In this document: positions 34,414 to 43,171 of the stretch, in pieces
Layout of the letters: each line of letters starts with the position of its first letter
How positions within the stretch are numbered: position 1 is the stretch's first letter
DNA from: Pectobacterium sp. CFBP8739
GTDB lineage: Bacteria; Pseudomonadota; Gammaproteobacteria; Enterobacterales; Enterobacteriaceae
Reading direction: 5' to 3'
Assembly: GCF_013449375.1 (NCBI RefSeq)
Contig: NZ_JACDRR010000007.1
Coordinates: 306,827 to 370,826 of the forward strand
DNA length: 64,000 nucleotides
The notes under the pieces: model-generated
What the model was told of the DNA's origin: nothing
The model's database searches: none
What the model saw: only the letters and a program-made list of their open reading frames with translations
Program-made: the position numbers and the translations under genes

Positions 34414-34839
34414 TCCCTGTCATTGCGGAGCACTCTCTCTGTGGCAGTGATATGTATTCTAATATAAGAAATCATCGGGTTTCGCGGCGATAAACAGAGC
34501 TATTTTTCTGTAGCTCTGATGCCACGCCTGACTGAGTGCGCCCAATCGTCGGCGCCCTAACACCCTGAATTTTTTAATGAATGATGCCGCTAACGCGGTC
34601 CCTTCGACGCTCATACCCGCCTTCCGAACCGTCAGCGACGCGCTCCCGATGTCTTAGATCTGAGTTGACGCCTTCATTTCTCTGAATCATTCCTAATCCG
34701 ACAGACTGCTTTGTGCTTGTTTATCTACATACCCAATATCACACCCTAAAACTTTGGCAGTCTCTGCATCGAAAATAATTTTCTTGCGGGGGCAACTTGC
34801 CGAATTTATATGTACACAACGGTTGCCCAGTTAATATCT
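34414..34839. other. Gene-free stretch with a startless reading frame
   Basis: A hairpin at about 34495-34518 (CAGAGCTA/TAGCTCTG) may end the OYE transcript. On the minus strand at 34693-34830 a 45-codon open stretch without a start reads like a protein tail (KIIFDAETAKVLGCDIGYVD then KQAQSSLSD). I do not recognise it; it could be the relic of a displaced gene. Nothing else is supported. Confidence 0.4.
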
Positions 34840-35514
34840 TCAAGCGGCGAGAATTGCTGAATGCTGACGAAGATGATTTTGGAAAAGTTGTGCATAATCT
34901 GCTGATACGGCAGCTTTTACGCTTTCCCTTTTTGCAAGTAATGCTTTCCATGCAGAAACACGCGGTAGTCCTTCAAAAATCGACTCAGACACTGAGGCAT
35001 CGATGATTGAGAAGTAACGGAAAATCGGAGCGTATACCGCATCTACCATACTGAAGTTAGTACCCGAGAAATAAGGCCCCGAGCCCAACTCAGCTTCAAT
35101 ACGTTCAAGCTGGTTACGGAACGACGCACGTTTGTTGTCAGCCACAGCTTGATCTGTGGCATTTAAAAATTGCCATGCATTACCAAGTATCGCCGTAGCG
35201 AATTCGATCCATCCGCGCTGTTTAGCACGTATTAATGCATCGTCTGCGTACATTGAAGCACCGTCTTGCGTTTCATTAAGGTACTCGCAGATCACCATGC
35301 TCTCGAAAATAATGGCATCTTCACCGTTTGCTTGATGCACTTTCAGTACTGGCACCTTGCCAGTCGGTGACAGGGCTAGAAACCAATCAGGTTTCGCTGA
35401 TAGGTCTACATTTATGCGTTCAAATGGCACATTTTTTTCGAGCAACACGATTGCTGAACGCTGTACAAAGGGACACAGAGGGTGGCTAATAAGTGTTAGG
35501 TCATGGTTAGGCAT
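34840..35514 (-). CDS. Glutathione S-transferase family protein
   Basis: The 224-residue protein has a thioredoxin-like N-terminal domain (LTLISHPLCPFVQRSAIVLLEKNVPFERINVDL, then SPTGKVPVLKV with the cis-proline, and FESMVICEYL with the glutathione-binding ES pair). A helical C-terminal domain follows (YFSGTNFSMVDAVYAPIFRYF with the conserved aspartate). CPFVQR resembles omega/lambda-type GSTs with a catalytic cysteine. It lies 80 bases downstream of an SDR gene on the same strand and is probably in one operon with it. Confidence 0.9.
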   Translation of the reverse strand: MPNHDLTLISHPLCPFVQRSAIVLLEKNVPFERINVDLSAKPDWFLALSPTGKVPVLKVHQANGEDAIIFESMVICEYLNETQDGASMYADDALIRAKQRGWIEFATAILGNAWQFLNATDQAVADNKRASFRNQLERIEAELGSGPYFSGTNFSMVDAVYAPIFRYFSIIDASVSESIFEGLPRVSAWKALLAKRESVKAAVSADYAQLFQNHLRQHSAILAA

Positions 35515-35594
35515 TTCAAACTCCAGATAAAATAAAAGCCCGCCGCCATAGCAAGGTGGCGAGCTTGAAGAACCATATCGCTTATTTAGATGGT

Positions 35595-36341
35595 TTAGAT
35601 TGAAACGCCGCCGTCAATGATGATTTCTGAACCTACGGTCCAGGCGGACTCATCAGATGCGAAATAAAGCACCGCTTGCGCGACTTCTTGAGGCTTACCA
35701 AAACGACCTGCTGGGATGGTTGCAATGATATCTTTCATCACTTGATCATGGTATTCCACTGGAATCCCCGCCTTATCGTAAAGCGGTGTGTCAACTGGGC
35801 CCGGGCTCACTGCGTTGATACGAATTCCACGAGAAAGCAATTCGTTAGAAAGTGTTTTTGACATGTTCAGCAATGCCGCTTTGGTTGAGCCATAAACGGA
35901 AGAGTTCACGGGGCCGGTGTGAGCATTTACTGAGGTATTAAAAACCACGGATGCCGAGCTTGCGAACACGGGCAGCAGTGCCTGCATTAGGAAGTAAGGA
36001 CCTTTAACGTTGATATCATAAATGCGGTCGAACGTCTCTTCTGTCCATACCTCGATTGGCATATACATTGATATACCCGCATTCAGGAAAGCGATATCCA
36101 GTTCACCAAAGTGTTCTTTAACCGTTTGAGCCAGAGCTTTCTGCGCATTCACATCAGCGGAATCAGCGCTCACGACTAACACATCATTACCCAGTTCTAC
36201 TTTCGCCTTTGCGATAGAATCAGGGTTAACACCAGTAACAATTACGCGTGCACCTTCTGCAACAAACAGCTTCGCTGTTTCAAGACCAATACCACTTGTA
36301 CCACCCGTAATCAGTGCGCGTTTACCTTGTAGTCTAGACAT
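35595..36341 (-). CDS. Short-chain dehydrogenase/reductase (SDR)
   Basis: The 248-residue protein is a classical SDR: TGGTSGIGLETAKLF (coenzyme motif), LNAGIS (NAG), the serine and YGSTKAALL (YxxxK) of the catalytic triad, and SPGPVDTPLY. It uses NAD(P)H to reduce an unidentified carbonyl or quinone. The start at 36341 follows TTTGGAG and fits the family; the frame extends further upstream but without similarity. It is divergent from a LysR regulator and followed by the GST gene. Confidence 0.92.
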   Translation of the reverse strand: MSRLQGKRALITGGTSGIGLETAKLFVAEGARVIVTGVNPDSIAKAKVELGNDVLVVSADSADVNAQKALAQTVKEHFGELDIAFLNAGISMYMPIEVWTEETFDRIYDINVKGPYFLMQALLPVFASSASVVFNTSVNAHTGPVNSSVYGSTKAALLNMSKTLSNELLSRGIRINAVSPGPVDTPLYDKAGIPVEYHDQVMKDIIATIPAGRFGKPQEVAQAVLYFASDESAWTVGSEIIIDGGVSI

Positions 36342-36369
36342 TTCAAATCTCCAAATAGTGTTATCAAGG

Positions 36370-36388
36370 AATCGGCGAATGACCGATT
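36370..36388. promoter_or_regulatory. Inverted repeat between the SDR and LysR genes
   Basis: AATCGG-N7-CCGATT, flanked by ATCAA on the left and TTGAT on the right, lies between the divergent start codons. It is a candidate LysR-type binding site. Confidence 0.45.
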
Positions 36389-36477
36389 TGATAGCCACTA
36401 TAAGTTCATGCGAAGATGGTGATAAGATTGTATTTTTCAATATGTTTCATGCTTTAAAAGCATAGATGGGTTTTAGG

Positions 36478-37380
36478 ATGGACAGATTACTTTTGATGAC
36501 ATGCTTTGTCCGTACCGCTGAAACAGGCAGCTTTTCCGCAGCCGGTAGGGATTTAGGCTTAGGGCAACCGAACGTGAGTCGCCATGTTGCCACCCTCGAA
36601 GATCATTTGCAGACCAGATTACTTCACAGATCAACCCGCAAGCTTTCCCTAACTCCTGAAGGAGAACGTTATTATTTGGAAGCAAGGCGTATTCTGGAAG
36701 CCGTTGAAGAGTCAGAGTCTTCTTTCAGAGAAAATGTTACACCCACAGGGCTATTACGCGTTGCTTGCCCCACAGCATTAGCTCACACATTCTTAGTCCC
36801 GCACATCCCAGATTTTTTAGAACGCTACCCTGAGCTAACACTCGAGCTACAGATTAATGACCGCTATATCAATCTTGTTGATGAAGGGGCTGAACTGGCA
36901 ATCCGCATTGGACACCTGGAGGACAGCGCTATGCGTGCCCGCAGACTTGGCATGTATGAGCGAGTCTGTGTTGCCAGTAACAAGTATTTAGCTAAACACG
37001 GAACCCCTACTACCCCAGAAGATTTAAAAAAACATGATTGTTTGATCTATACCTTGCTAACAACAGGAGCTACCTGGAGATTTCAGGATATCAATGTCCC
37101 TGTTTCTGGTCGGCTCAGGGTCAATTCACCGGAAGCTGTACAGAAGTTTGTTAATGCAGGGGTTGGGATCGCACAAGGCCCAGAATGGCTGTTCGAGGAG
37201 GGACTGGAAAATGGCAACTTACAGCTATTACTGACTGATTACACTGCACCGCCCGTTCCCATTCAAGCCGTTTATGTTGCTAATCGACTTTTACCAAAAC
37301 GGGCGATTGTGTTCATGGATTTTGTTGCTGAAATTTTTGAAAAAAATCCCGCATTCAAAGTTTACAACGCAATGAAATGA
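36478..37380 (+). CDS. LysR-family transcriptional regulator
   Basis: The 300-residue protein has an N-terminal helix-turn-helix (MTCFVRTAETGSFSAAGRDLGLGQPNVSRHVATLEDHLQTRLLHRSTRKLSLTPEGERYY) and a periplasmic-binding-like effector domain (GLLRVACPTALAHTFLVPHIPDFLERYPELTLEL...DLAIRIG-type). It is of the CrgA/YafC subgroup. An ATG at 36466 would add four residues; 36478 fits the family start. It probably controls the divergent SDR-GST pair. This block is more A+T-rich than the core genes. Confidence 0.92.
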   Translation: MDRLLLMTCFVRTAETGSFSAAGRDLGLGQPNVSRHVATLEDHLQTRLLHRSTRKLSLTPEGERYYLEARRILEAVEESESSFRENVTPTGLLRVACPTALAHTFLVPHIPDFLERYPELTLELQINDRYINLVDEGAELAIRIGHLEDSAMRARRLGMYERVCVASNKYLAKHGTPTTPEDLKKHDCLIYTLLTTGATWRFQDINVPVSGRLRVNSPEAVQKFVNAGVGIAQGPEWLFEEGLENGNLQLLLTDYTAPPVPIQAVYVANRLLPKRAIVFMDFVAEIFEKNPAFKVYNAMK

Positions 37381-37483
37381 GCCTGAGATAACGGACATAT
37401 CTGAATCATTAGTAAAATCTAGTCAATCTTAGGCTGTATCCCTTAAGAGATGCCCGCCGTCGCGCTTTGCCATATCTCCGGAG

Positions 37484-37864
37484 TCAGGCCATGCAGAAGC
37501 CGAGGACGGCGGCCTCCTGGAACAGGTGCGGGCTGGCCACGACGGAGGAAGGATATGCTGGAAGTTTCGCGCGGAACTCGGGATCAGTGAAGGCGGCGCG
37601 GACCGCCTCGGTGGATTCCCACATGACATAGTTCAGGTAAGTCGGACTATCGCCGATCGCTCGATGTAGCTGCATGGAAATGAAGCCCGGTTGCTTCGTT
37701 ATGACCTCGGCAGCCGCCCTGAAAGCGTCCAGGAGGCCCGCTTCGTCGGCGGGATCGACGACCGTGAAGAGGTTGATGAGTACGAGAGGCGCGGCCGCGA
37801 TACCGAGTTGGCGGTCAAACGGAAATTTCTCGTCTAGAGGTTTGAATGGTTTTATGGTGGCTAT
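37484..37864 (-). pseudogene. Antibiotic-biosynthesis-monooxygenase (ABM) family gene with ATA in place of its start
   Basis: A continuous 126-codon frame encodes a complete ABM-type ferredoxin-fold protein: IKPFKPLDEKFPFDRQLGIA, LINLFTVVDPADEAGLLDAF, then FISMQLHRAIGDSPTYLNYV and MWESTEAVRAAFTDPEF. It has no ATG, GTG or TTG at a sensible place. AGGAG lies seven bases before an ATA at 37862-37864, exactly where the start should be (ATA GCC ACC ATA AAA), so ATG to ATA is the simplest explanation. Translation may be very low or absent. The block is G+C-rich with codon use unlike Enterobacterales, indicating transfer. It lies 55 bases behind the oxidoreductase on the same strand. Confidence 0.7.
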
Positions 37865-37919
37865 AGTGGCACTCCTGTCTATTGTGAAATTGAACTGGGG
37901 TGATCGATGTTGTTTGCAC

Positions 37920-38813
37920 TCAGCTCAGCATCGACTGCTGGGCGGAGATACCCGCCATCGCGCCTTGCCATATTGCCGTGGTGACCGAGGGGATGCCGGG
38001 GTTGGCAAGGTCACCGGCGGCGTAGATGCCTGGTATGCTGGTTTCGCGGCGCTCGTCGGTCTTGAGGACGATGCCTGTTGGCGTATTGACCGTGGCGAGG
38101 CCCAGTGCGTCATGAAGGCTTGCGGATGGTCTGGTACGCGGATGTGCGAATAGGATATCGACTGCGACATCGGGGCTGGTATCGATCTTGATGGTGGCAC
38201 TATGGCTCCCGTGACGTGTGATTTCGGTGATCCGGCCATCAACGAGAGGTACATGGCGGGCCGCTAGATCTGCCCTTATGTCGGGAGTGATGTCGTGACC
38301 ATTGCCGAAGACAGTCAACCTGTCGGTCCAGTCATGGAAGAGCCTGACCTGATTCATCGACTGCGGGCCAGACCAGACGAGGCCCCAATGCTGGTCAGCA
38401 ACTTCGAAGCCGTCGCAATAGGGGCATGGGATGACGGACGTACCCTAGCCTTCAGCAAAGCCAGGAATATCAGGCATCTGGTCAGCGACGCCATAGCTCA
38501 GGATCAGGCGGCGCGCCCTCAGGCTTTCGTTATCGTCAGTGACGACGCAGAAATTGTCGATGGTGCCGGATACGCTCTCGGCCCGCGCATTGACCATTTT
38601 GATCGCAGGGTAGCGCGCGAGTTGCTGCCGCGCTGCGGCCAGGATGTCGGACGGTGGCTTGTCATCGTGGCCGAGCACACCGTGCGAGCGGCCAGCGAAG
38701 CGGTTGCGCGGCCGGCCTGTGTCGAGGACCGTGACCTTGCGACGGGCACGGCCAAGCTGCAGGGCGGCGGCGAGGCCGGCAAAGCTGCCGCCGATGATGA
38801 TGACGTCATTCAT
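37920..38813 (-). pseudogene. Thioredoxin-reductase-like FAD oxidoreductase interrupted by an in-frame TAG
   Basis: The 297-codon frame begins MNDVIIIGGSFAGLAAALQLGRARRKVTVLDTG (FAD-binding) and ends IPGIYAAGDLANPGIPSVTTAIWQGAMAGISA (second FAD motif). A single TAG at 38445-38447 splits it after ...IPGFAEG; the frame then continues without shift into TSVIPCPYCDGFEVADQHWG with the CxxC pair. The family usually has tryptophan here (E-R-W-G), so TGG to TAG is likely. The N-terminal 122 residues alone lack the redox site. It is divergent from a TetR gene with a palindrome between them, and looks imported with the ABM gene. Confidence 0.8.
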
Positions 38814-38889
38814 GGTGATGAGCTCCGTGTTGTGGATGGAGGGCGATGGGCTGGACCTGGCGCACCTTGTATATTTACGAAACTACGTG

Positions 38890-38915
38890 GTATCTTAATT
38901 ACTGAATTAGGATAC
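38890..38915. promoter_or_regulatory. Palindromic TetR operator candidate
   Basis: An imperfect 26-bp palindrome (GTATC-T-TAATT-ACTG-AATTA-G-GATAC; 10 of 13 pairs) lies 21 bases before the TetR start and 77 bases before the divergent oxidoreductase start. Confidence 0.6.
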
Positions 38916-38935
38916 TGTCAAGGACTGTATTTATC

Positions 38936-39595
38936 GTGACCAAAAATAACAACCAGACCCGGCGGGGCCGGCCCGTCAACGAGGCACTTAGCCAAACAAT
39001 CGTCGACGCTGCGTCCGAACTCTTTGTGGAATTGGGCTTTCAAGCGACGACATTGGACAAAATCGCCCAGCGAGCGAAGATATCCAAGCTCAGCATCTAT
39101 CGGCACTTCGAGAACAAGGAGGCGCTGTTCAGTGCGGCTATCGTGGCCGGCTGCCATCAGTTGTTTGCACCACAGGCCCTTCTTGAGGGCGTCGACGGTT
39201 CGGTTGAAGATCAACTGATGGCGGTGGGATCATTACTGCTTCGCACGCTGTTGAGATCAGACGTTAGTAGTGTCGAAGCCATGGTCATGGCCGACAAGAC
39301 GAATCAAAAGTCGTTAAGCAAGCTCCATTACGAAGCCGGCCCCGCTCATGTCATCGCCCAAATCGAGGCCCTGTTGCGTCAGTTGCACGCGAAGGCGCTC
39401 CTGAACGTTCCCGATCCTCTCCAGTCCGCTCGCCTGTTTGCCGCGCTTTTCAAAGGCTCCGATCTTCTGATTATCGCGCGCTTCGATGAGGCCAGAGCAG
39501 AGGACGACAACGAAATCGAATCTTATTGTCGGTCGGCCGTCGCCATGTTCATCGCCGCGCACGGTGGCATCCAGGGTACGCTATCGCGGCTATGA
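38936..39595 (+). CDS. TetR-family transcriptional regulator
   Basis: The 219-residue protein starts at GTG and has the TetR helix-turn-helix (QTIVDAASELFVELGFQATTLDKIAQRAKISKLSIYRHFENKEALFSAAI), followed by an all-helical ligand-binding domain of the AcrR C-terminal type. It probably represses the divergent oxidoreductase and ABM genes. G+C content and codon choice resemble those genes, not the flanking ones, so the three appear to have arrived together. Unlike its neighbours this gene is intact. Confidence 0.9.
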   Translation: MTKNNNQTRRGRPVNEALSQTIVDAASELFVELGFQATTLDKIAQRAKISKLSIYRHFENKEALFSAAIVAGCHQLFAPQALLEGVDGSVEDQLMAVGSLLLRTLLRSDVSSVEAMVMADKTNQKSLSKLHYEAGPAHVIAQIEALLRQLHAKALLNVPDPLQSARLFAALFKGSDLLIIARFDEARAEDDNEIESYCRSAVAMFIAAHGGIQGTLSRL

Positions 39596-40090
39596 TCTTG
39601 CTCCGTATTCCCGCTCCCGTCCTCGTCGCAATGTAACGCCCAAGCGTGATGCTTGCGTTAGCCATCTGGACGCGTTAGAGCCAGCATGGCGATTACAATA
39701 ATGAGAAAGGAAATATCGGGGATTTATAATGCAGGAAAGCAGCTTCCCGTTAATTCACAGAGAAGCATATTGAGATTTTCTGGCTGAGTTTACACGGGCT
39801 TTTCAGACTAAATGTCTGGAATGTCAGCTCTTGCTCATAACTGTCTGATGGGGGATAGGCAACTTCGTGCCAAAAGCCGACGTTTCCAAGATTTGCATTC
39901 ATTAATCCGCGTAGAACAGATCTCATCGCATAGTCATGCAAACATGCCGTGATCATCAGGGAGGTTTTTTCGAGATACGGACAAGGAAAGGTGCTCTAAA
40001 CAGATAGGAGGCCGCTGAAACGCGCTTAAGACCCCTGCGGGGGTGCGGCCAAGGGATGCTATGGTAAATCAATACGATTGCAAGCGACAA
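39596..40090. other. Gene-free stretch
   Basis: No gene is supported. A GC-rich hairpin (ACCCC-TGC-GGGGT) lies near 40029-40042. A segment around 39860-39890 (CTTCGTGCCAAAAGCCGAC) resembles another intergenic segment near 52015-52035. A 68-codon minus frame at 39750-39956 has no ribosome-binding site and no recognisable sequence. Confidence 0.4.
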
Positions 40091-40116
40091 GAAAGCCGCC
40101 CTATCTGGCGGCTTTC
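40091..40116 (-). terminator. Rho-independent terminator after the DUF1413 gene
   Basis: GAAAGCCGCC and GGCGGCTTTC form a perfect 10-bp stem with a 6-base loop, followed on the minus strand by TTG. It starts about 25 bases after the stop of the gene at 40141. Confidence 0.75.
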
Positions 40117-40140
40117 TGTAACGGGAACTCTGATTAGTAA

Positions 40141-40569
40141 TTACAAATCAACTTTTTTTACGACCTCGTATACTGCTGCATTGTTGATGTTACGGTTTTG
40201 AAACTCAACTACCAACTCGCCCTCTGCAGCTTTATCCCAGAGTTCGTTAGCAGTGGTGCGGAACCGACGACCCAAAGATTTTCTAGTTGAGGGGCTCAGT
40301 TTGCTCCATGATTCATTTAAGGCTTTAAAATATAACTCATTTGCTTTGAAGCTTTTGTTTTCTTTACGGTTCTTTATCGCAAAGGAAATCATCTGATGAA
40401 TTACTTCATTGATTTCATCATCGCTTAAAGTTTTGGTTTTTTTACTATTAACAGCATCACTAAGAAGCGATGAAACAATGTCCTCGAAGTCCATGTCTTC
40501 GTCGTTTTCATTAGCATGGTTAAGAATCTCACGCACCACTGAATCTTCAACATCTATAAGAATCTTCAT
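40141..40569 (-). CDS. DUF1413-like small protein
   Basis: The 142-residue acidic protein starts MKILIDVEDSVVREILNHANENDEDMDFEDIVSSLLSDAVN. It ends in a domain with SFKANELYFKALNESWSKLSPSTRKSLGRRFRTTANE and NNAAVYEVVKKVD, which resembles DUF1413 (a W-x-x-L-s-x-x-x-R-x-x-L-G-R-x-F core). Function is unknown; such proteins are often plasmid- or island-borne. AAGGGG lies before the ATG. It is low in G+C compared with the neighbouring TetR cassette and probably has a different origin. It stands alone with its own terminator. Confidence 0.65.
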   Translation of the reverse strand: MKILIDVEDSVVREILNHANENDEDMDFEDIVSSLLSDAVNSKKTKTLSDDEINEVIHQMISFAIKNRKENKSFKANELYFKALNESWSKLSPSTRKSLGRRFRTTANELWDKAAEGELVVEFQNRNINNAAVYEVVKKVDL

Positions 40570-41159
40570 GTTTACCCCTTGTTTTTCATTGTGTCACCTT
40601 GTTAATCCGAAATATATTTGAAATCCTTACCTATGTAAACATGTTTTTTGTTGTTTTTAGTTCTTTTTGGTTGTTTTTCGGGGCTGTCCAAGTTGCTGGG
40701 TCATTCGGTGAGGGGGCGTGCTCATTTCTCAGACTTGGGATGAAAGTCCCTGTCTAGCTTGATGGTGAAAAACGACTAATGGGGCGATAGGGATGTTATG
40801 TCTAATGTGGCATAACATCCCTATCGCCATGATTTTAACGTCCGCTATTCGCTCACAGCGGCCCATCACTCGATTCATAACGCTTTCAAATAATTCGTCA
40901 CGGGCCACAGTCTTTCATACTGGCAATCCACCTCAGATCCGAAGCGAGATACCACACCGACAGATTGCTCAGCGCTTATGATTGGTCTACTAAGCAAATG
41001 TCGACGACGACGTTCAAAAATGCCGCTCCTGCCACCTGTGGCCGACCATATCGTCGCTCACAGGTGGCACGCGCCAATTTCTTAGCATTTCAGCTGTCCG
41101 CCGGATGCAATACCGATTCAGGGTGTTAACGTATCAGGATCAACGAACAGATTACGGTT
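40570..41159. other. Gene-free stretch with two strong inverted repeats
   Basis: No gene is supported. It contains a perfect 18-bp inverted repeat (40783-40828) and an 11-bp one (TGCCACCTGTG/CACAGGTGGCA, 41030-41069). Mixed base composition suggests joined fragments of different origin. Confidence 0.5.
40783..40828. repeat. Perfect 18-bp inverted repeat
   Basis: GGCGATAGGGATGTTATG and its exact complement are separated by 10 bases. No T-run follows, and no gene ends nearby that it could terminate. It may be a mobile-element end or a folded DNA/RNA site. Confidence 0.8.
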
Positions 41160-42026
41160 TTACCCTTTATCACGGGACTGAAGCCATTCCTCATGGATCT
41201 TCTGTACTCTGGACCACAATGTTTTGAGTGATTCACCGGGAACATTGTCAAAAGTCAGGCCAAACTCTTCCCTCAGCACGTCTAGCCATTCCGGTAGAGA
41301 CGCGGAGGTATGCGTGGTCACGACGTTGCCGTCAGTTTTGGTAAGAACACAGCCTCGCATTACCGTTTTACCGTTAGGCTGTCGAAGTTGCGCAGTGACA
41401 ACTTTGGCATAACCAGACTCTGGCGAAAACACATTAAAGTGATGGCGGTCTGATAAATTCCCCATATCAGTAGGCTTATCAGCCATACTTACACCTGCAA
41501 TCCAGCAAGATGGATCGGCAGTGAGATGCCAGTCACCCACACCATCCTCGGCAACGGCCTCCATTCCAAACTTCATTAATCCCTGGTGGACGGTTGCATT
41601 TATAAGAGGCATTTGTTCATGCAGCGCGTCGCCGAGGCCGATATCAACCCACCATCGGCCATGGGGATTGCTTTCGCACGGCATCCCCTCAGCGATAATG
41701 GCGACATGATTTTCCAGCTTAATCCGTTCAGGGCCTTCAACCCCATGGACGTTTGCAGGATTGAGACTCACACGATAACCAAGCTGAGTGAGTAATGTGT
41801 ATAAGCCGCCATTCAACTGAAAACAGTAACCGCCTCGCCGTGTGGTCGCTGCTCTTCTGAAACTTTCAAGTGGATCAATCCCCCATCCCTCTTTGAGGTG
41901 GATCCAGAAGGTTTCGTAGGGTATCCGTTCAACATGAGCTCGATGAATTGAGGTCAGTGCCTGCAGGGACGGTGTCTCGGCATCAAGGCCAAGGCGATTC
42001 AGGTAAGCTGCTACTAATTGATTCAT
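41160..42026 (-). CDS. Arylamine N-acetyltransferase
   Basis: The 288-residue protein has the NAT catalytic triad in order: Cys68 in RRGGYCFQLNG, His in LENHVAIIA, and Asp in WWVDIGLGD. The N-terminus (YLNRLGLDAETPSLQALTSIHRAHVERIPYETFWI) is also typical. NATs acetylate aromatic amines, hydroxylamines or hydrazines with acetyl-CoA and act in xenobiotic or secondary-metabolite chemistry. E. coli NhoA is a relative. It stands alone between gene-free stretches in the redox-rich accessory region. Confidence 0.93.
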   Translation of the reverse strand: MNQLVAAYLNRLGLDAETPSLQALTSIHRAHVERIPYETFWIHLKEGWGIDPLESFRRAATTRRGGYCFQLNGGLYTLLTQLGYRVSLNPANVHGVEGPERIKLENHVAIIAEGMPCESNPHGRWWVDIGLGDALHEQMPLINATVHQGLMKFGMEAVAEDGVGDWHLTADPSCWIAGVSMADKPTDMGNLSDRHHFNVFSPESGYAKVVTAQLRQPNGKTVMRGCVLTKTDGNVVTTHTSASLPEWLDVLREEFGLTFDNVPGESLKTLWSRVQKIHEEWLQSRDKG

Positions 42027-42515
42027 TCTAGATAAATTTCCTGTTCAGACAAAAAGTGATTGCGAGTCAGCTGGTTAGGATAAACCGTCAGTTCCAGGAG
42101 AAGCTGCGCCAGCGCCTGCCATGCTTGCAGGATTTATTGTGCAAAGCCTTCCGGACTTGTGCTTGGGCGAGATGTTGTGACTCTTCATTCAATTTCGCGT
42201 CACTATCAACGCAACGGGTATAAAAATCACAGCTTAAACCTTTTCACATTTGGTAATTAACTTGAAAAGATCCTGCGTGGGTTTTCAAAAGGATACTAAC
42301 GCCATAAATAATGGCAACTTATTGTTTTTTTATTGTTATTTAATAACGGAAAATCCGTTATTTACTGAAAGTGGCTATATTCTAACTTCCTGTTATGGCT
42401 TGGTGTAGGGCCTAAAATGGGAATAGTGTTTTCATATTTGAGAGGGGAGGGTCTTTCCCGCACGAGCTTCGCTTCTTCACTTTTTGAAAAATGTTTTCAG
42501 GCTGACGCTTGACTA
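42027..42515. other. Gene-free AT-rich stretch
   Basis: No gene is supported. A hairpin (AATAACGG/CCGTTATT) lies at 42342-42362 and T-rich tracts precede it. It separates the minus-strand NAT gene from a TetR gene and should hold both promoters. Confidence 0.45.
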
Positions 42516-42535
42516 GGTAGAACGATCGTTCTACC
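42516..42535. promoter_or_regulatory. Perfect 20-bp palindromic TetR operator
   Basis: GGTAGAACGATCGTTCTACC is perfectly palindromic and ends 8 bases before the TetR start codon. It closely resembles known TetR/AcrR autoregulatory operators with an ACGATCGT core. Confidence 0.75.
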
Positions 42536-42543
42536 ATTAATTC

Positions 42544-43113
42544 ATGAACAAAAAGCCGAACGATACCCGAGAAAAAATTCTTGCGACCGCCGAGCAACTT
42601 ATCTATCAGAACGGCATTCATGCCACAGGCATGGACCTTCTGGTCAAGACCTCTGGCGTAGCAAGGAAAAGTATTTATCGCTATTTCGCGACCAAGGATG
42701 ACGTGGCAGCCGCCGCGCTGAATGCACGTGATGAACGCTGGATGCACTGGTTCAGAACTGAATGTGATAAAGGCATTACCCCTGAGGAGCGCATCCTGAA
42801 TATGTTCACTGTACTCAAAGGCTGGTTTGAGTCAGAGGGCTTTCGTGGTTGTGCCTTTATTAACACGGCTGGAGAAGTGGGTGACCCTGCCGATCCCGTT
42901 CGCCAGATCGCAAAGCTTCATAAACAAAAATTGCTGGATTACACGCTGGAACTCACCGGGCAATTAAACATCGAGCAACCGTCAGCCTTGGCCAAACAGT
43001 TGCTGATTCTGATGGAGGGCGCTATCACCATGTCACACGTGATGGGCGATGACAGCGCGGCCGATAGCGCAAGAGAAGTGGCGCAACTGTTGTTGAAGCA
43101 GGCCTCTCACTAA
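42544..43113 (+). CDS. TetR-family transcriptional regulator
   Basis: The 189-residue protein has the TetR DNA-binding domain (TREKILATAEQLIYQNGIHATGMDLLVKTSGVARKSIYRYFATKDDVAAAAL) and a C-terminal domain with GCAFINTAGEVGDPADPVRQIAKLHKQ, which places it with YxaF/LmrA-like regulators (TetR_C_33 type). The operator palindrome lies directly upstream, so it is probably autoregulated. The NTF2-like gene 58 bases downstream is likely in the same transcript. Confidence 0.92.
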   Translation: MNKKPNDTREKILATAEQLIYQNGIHATGMDLLVKTSGVARKSIYRYFATKDDVAAAALNARDERWMHWFRTECDKGITPEERILNMFTVLKGWFESEGFRGCAFINTAGEVGDPADPVRQIAKLHKQKLLDYTLELTGQLNIEQPSALAKQLLILMEGAITMSHVMGDDSAADSAREVAQLLLKQASH

Positions 43114-43171
43114 GGCCTGAGTTTCAAAAAATCCCGTTCTATTGATATATCCAAATTTTGGAGGCTCTACT

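Noticed and set aside
38445-38447. UAG in the TrxR-like gene as a programmed pyrrolysine or recoding site
   Set aside because: No pyl genes or recoding signals are visible and relatives have tryptophan there; a nonsense mutation is simpler. Kept only as a finding to verify.
39750-39956. 68-codon minus-strand gene in the gap after the TetR gene
   Set aside because: No start signal, no family resemblance, and base use does not look coding.
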